This document shows positions 5,224-6,592 of a stretch of 6,592 bases of DNA, one piece after another. Under the pieces are notes generated by a model that searched no databases, was not told the origin of the DNA, and saw nothing but the letters and a program-made list of their open reading frames with translations. Each line of letters begins with the position of its first letter. Position 1 is the stretch's first letter. Source of the stretch: Xanthobacteraceae bacterium (GTDB lineage: Bacteria > Pseudomonadota > Alphaproteobacteria > Rhizobiales > Xanthobacteraceae); assembly GCA_030043335.1 (NCBI GenBank), contig JASHXX010000441.1, positions 1 to 6,592 on the forward strand, in the 5' to 3' direction. The translations under genes and the position numbers were made by a program.

Positions 5224-6005
5224 CATTCAAACCCGTTGTTTTGATCACCGGTGCGTCAGCCGGCATCGGCGCTGCCTTCGCCAGGATTTTTGCCGCCCAT
5301 GGTCACGAATTGGCCTTGGTTGCGCGTCGCGTGGATCGGTTGCAGGCGCTGGCTGACGAGATTGCAGAAGGCGGACGGCTGCGGCCGGTGGTCCTGCCGG
5401 CCGACATCACCGCGGCGGACGCCGCGGCTGGACTTGCCGACGCGCTGATTGCGCGCGCGCTCGAGCCAGCGATCGTCATCAACAGCGCGGGCTTCGGGCT
5501 GCGCGGCCTGGCCGCCGATCTCGATCTTGGCGAGCAACTGGGCATTATCGATCTCAACGTGCGCGTGCTTACGGATTTGTCGTTGCGCTGGACGAATTCG
5601 ATGGCGCGCCACGGCGGCGGCGTCATCAATGTCGCTTCGATTGCGAGCTTCTTTCCGGGCCCTGGGATGGCGGTCTACTACGCCTGCAAAGCGTATGTAT
5701 TGTCGCTGACGGAGGCGCTGGGTTGTGAGTTCGCGCCGCGCGGCGTCAAGTTCACGGCGCTATGCCCCGGACCGGTGCCAGGCGATTTTCATGCGCGCGC
5801 CGGAATCGTCGAGGAGCAATTGCCCCGCCAGTTGACCCGTTCGGCGGAACGCGTTGCTCGCGACGGCTATGCGGGCTTCATGCGCGGCGAGCGTTTGGTC
5901 ATTCCCGGATTTGCCAACAAAGTTGCGGCCACGCTGCCGCGGCTGCTCTCCCGTTCGCTGATGCTTCGCTTGATCGAACGGTATCAACTGCCGAAACATC
6001 AATAG
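5217..6005 (+). CDS. Short-chain dehydrogenase/reductase (SDR, NADP-type)
   Basis: With the GTG at 5217 as start the protein has 262 residues and the compact N-terminus typical of SDRs (MSTFKPVVLITGASAGIG). Motifs are TGASAGIG (11-18), Arg37-Arg38 after beta-2 (usual for NADP(H)), ADIT (62-65), NSAG (89-92, instead of the common NNAG), Asn114, Ser141 in NVASIAS, Tyr154 and Lys158 (YYACK, with Cys where Ser is common), and CPGPV (183-187). The tail GFANKVAATLPRLLSRSLMLRLIER (231-255) is hydrophobic and basic, similar to the DltE/YqjQ-like SDRs often linked to lipid metabolism. The frame is open to an ATG at 5151, but neither start has a clear ribosome binding site. The start is therefore uncertain, while the domain is not. 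The gene is divergent from the NAD-type SDR. Confidence 0.9.
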   Translation: MSTFKPVVLITGASAGIGAAFARIFAAHGHELALVARRVDRLQALADEIAEGGRLRPVVLPADITAADAAAGLADALIARALEPAIVINSAGFGLRGLAADLDLGEQLGIIDLNVRVLTDLSLRWTNSMARHGGGVINVASIASFFPGPGMAVYYACKAYVLSLTEALGCEFAPRGVKFTALCPGPVPGDFHARAGIVEEQLPRQLTRSAERVARDGYAGFMRGERLVIPGFANKVAATLPRLLSRSLMLRLIERYQLPKHQ

Positions 6006-6230
6006 CTGCTGCGCCGCGGCCGTTGCACGCCGCCCAACGCGTTTGCGTGCGACATTATGATTTCAGCGCCAGCGCCGGTGCAGCCGCAGCCATTGTTAGG
6101 GATGTTCGCGCACAGTGGTGTGCCGCATCGCAGCAAATTGGGTCGCTCGAATTCCGGAGTGGGTCACGAACGGTCTTCAAGCCTCGTCCGAGCTTAGTCC
6201 GTTAGTCCCCCGATAACCGACATTACAACG

Positions 6231-6257
6231 GATTGGCACGACAGAAACGTGCCAATC
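6231..6257. repeat. Perfect 10-bp inverted repeat upstream of the DUF1330 gene
   Basis: GATTGGCACG (6231-6240) and CGTGCCAATC (6248-6257) are perfect reverse complements around the 7-base spacer ACAGAAA. It is not followed by a T-run, so termination is not supported. Its place 63 bases before a start codon would suit an operator or an RNA hairpin in the leader. The end of a mobile element is another possibility. Confidence 0.85.
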
Positions 6258-6285
6258 TCGGAAATGACTAAGTTCTCGGAAATGA
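6256..6285 (+). repeat. 12-bp direct repeat TCTCGGAAATGA, two copies
   Basis: Copies lie at 6256-6267 and 6274-6285, an 18-base period. The first copy overlaps the last two bases of the adjacent inverted repeat. Paired direct repeats beside a dyad are seen in regulator binding sites and in the ends of some insertion sequences (IS21-type ends carry repeated transposase-binding sites). Neither can be decided here. Confidence 0.8.
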
Positions 6286-6319
6286 AAAAGACCGCCGACT
6301 GGGGTCGGGAGATCGAAAC

Positions 6320-6592
6320 ATGGCCAAGGGTTACTGGCTCGCGCGGCTGACGGTCACCGACCCGTCAGCTTATTGCGAATATCGCAAGCTTAACGAGGCG
6401 ATCTACGCCAAATTCGGGGCCGCGTTTCATCGTGCGTGGCGGCAAGGCCGAGGCTGCCATCGGGCCCAGGCTCCAGCACAATGTCGTCATTGAGACTACA
6501 AGACGGTCGCGTGTTTCCACTCGCTTGAATATCAGGAAGCCGCGCAATTCCTTGTAAAAGGCTGTGTTATCGATATCGTCATCTGCGAAGGC
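6320..6592 (+). pseudogene. DUF1330-family protein gene, broken by two frameshifts and cut by the window end
   Basis: From the ATG at 6320 the frame reads MAKGYWLARLTVTDPSAYCEY...IYAKFGA, the usual start of DUF1330 proteins (small ferredoxin-like alpha-beta proteins of about 95 residues, function largely unknown). At 6416-6422 one extra base moves the homology to the next frame, which reads RFIVRGGKAEAAIGPRLQHNVVIE (6423-6494). After that, about two family residues are missing and the homology returns to the original frame with DYKTVACFHSLEYQEAAQF and DIVICEG up to the window end. Without correction, translation stops at the TGA at 6491-6493 after 57 residues. A good GGAG site lies eight bases before the start. 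Either a decaying gene or two sequencing errors would explain it. The two shifts, together with missing residues, favour decay. Confidence 0.8.

Larger units (their letters stand above)
6006..6319. other. Intergenic region before the DUF1330 gene
   Basis: These 314 bases contain no gene I can support. The first 200 bases show no hairpin with a T-run behind the SDR stop and no recognisable remnant. Bases 6231-6285 carry an inverted repeat and a direct repeat, listed separately. GGAG at 6308-6311, eight bases before the ATG at 6320, is a good ribosome binding site for the broken DUF1330 gene. Confidence 0.6.

Overview
The window looks like a gene-poor, rearranged accessory stretch of an alphaproteobacterial chromosome. 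A member of the Hyphomicrobiales (Bradyrhizobium-like) is my best guess. This is inferred from the style of the proteins: an IS3 OrfB of the type common in rhizobia, a short YkuD L,D-transpeptidase, a tiny GKGK-type lipoprotein, a DUF1330 protein and the GC-rich codon use. No rRNA, tRNA or other taxonomic marker is present, so the assignment stays an inference.

Left part (1-609): remains of two nested insertion sequences. The first 55 bases, on the minus strand, are the start of an IS110-family transposase. Its non-coding left end carries a strong stem-loop (112-160) and abuts the C-terminal third of an IS3-family OrfB at about 185/187, exactly where the second catalytic Asp of the IS3 enzyme should be. 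A likely IS3 terminal repeat lies at 585-609.

Cell-envelope block (743-1995, all minus strand): an L,D-transpeptidase with its own good sigma70-like promoter, a 79-aa secreted two-cysteine protein 32 bases behind it, and further down a 42-aa lipoprotein. The leader of the lipoprotein gene, including its ribosome binding site, is tandemly duplicated (37-bp unit). All three products should be exported.

Middle (2301-3750): a plus-strand pair encodes an integral-membrane ICMT/PEMT-type methyltransferase and, 26 bases later, a stand-alone acyltransferase with the E2 (2-oxoacid dehydrogenase) catalytic fold but no lipoyl or subunit-binding domain. Facing it is a minus-strand gene of an unnamed rhizobial family that appears cut off at its C-terminus.

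Right part (3748-6005): the truncated gene lies downstream of a short-chain dehydrogenase (SDR) gene on the minus strand. A second SDR gene diverges from the first. The promoter of the minus SDR overlaps the probable start codon of the plus SDR. One SDR looks NAD-type (Asp after beta-2) and the other NADP-type (Arg-Arg), so opposite or sequential redox steps on a lipid-like or alcohol substrate are possible but unproven.

Right end (6006-6592): a non-coding stretch with a perfect 10-bp inverted repeat and a 12-bp direct repeat, followed by a DUF1330 gene broken by two compensating frameshifts and running off the window. I see no CRISPR array, no tRNA and no convincing complete new system. The most notable items are the IS110 left end, the methyltransferase/E2-like pair, the hidden lipoprotein with its duplicated leader, and the divergent SDR promoter.
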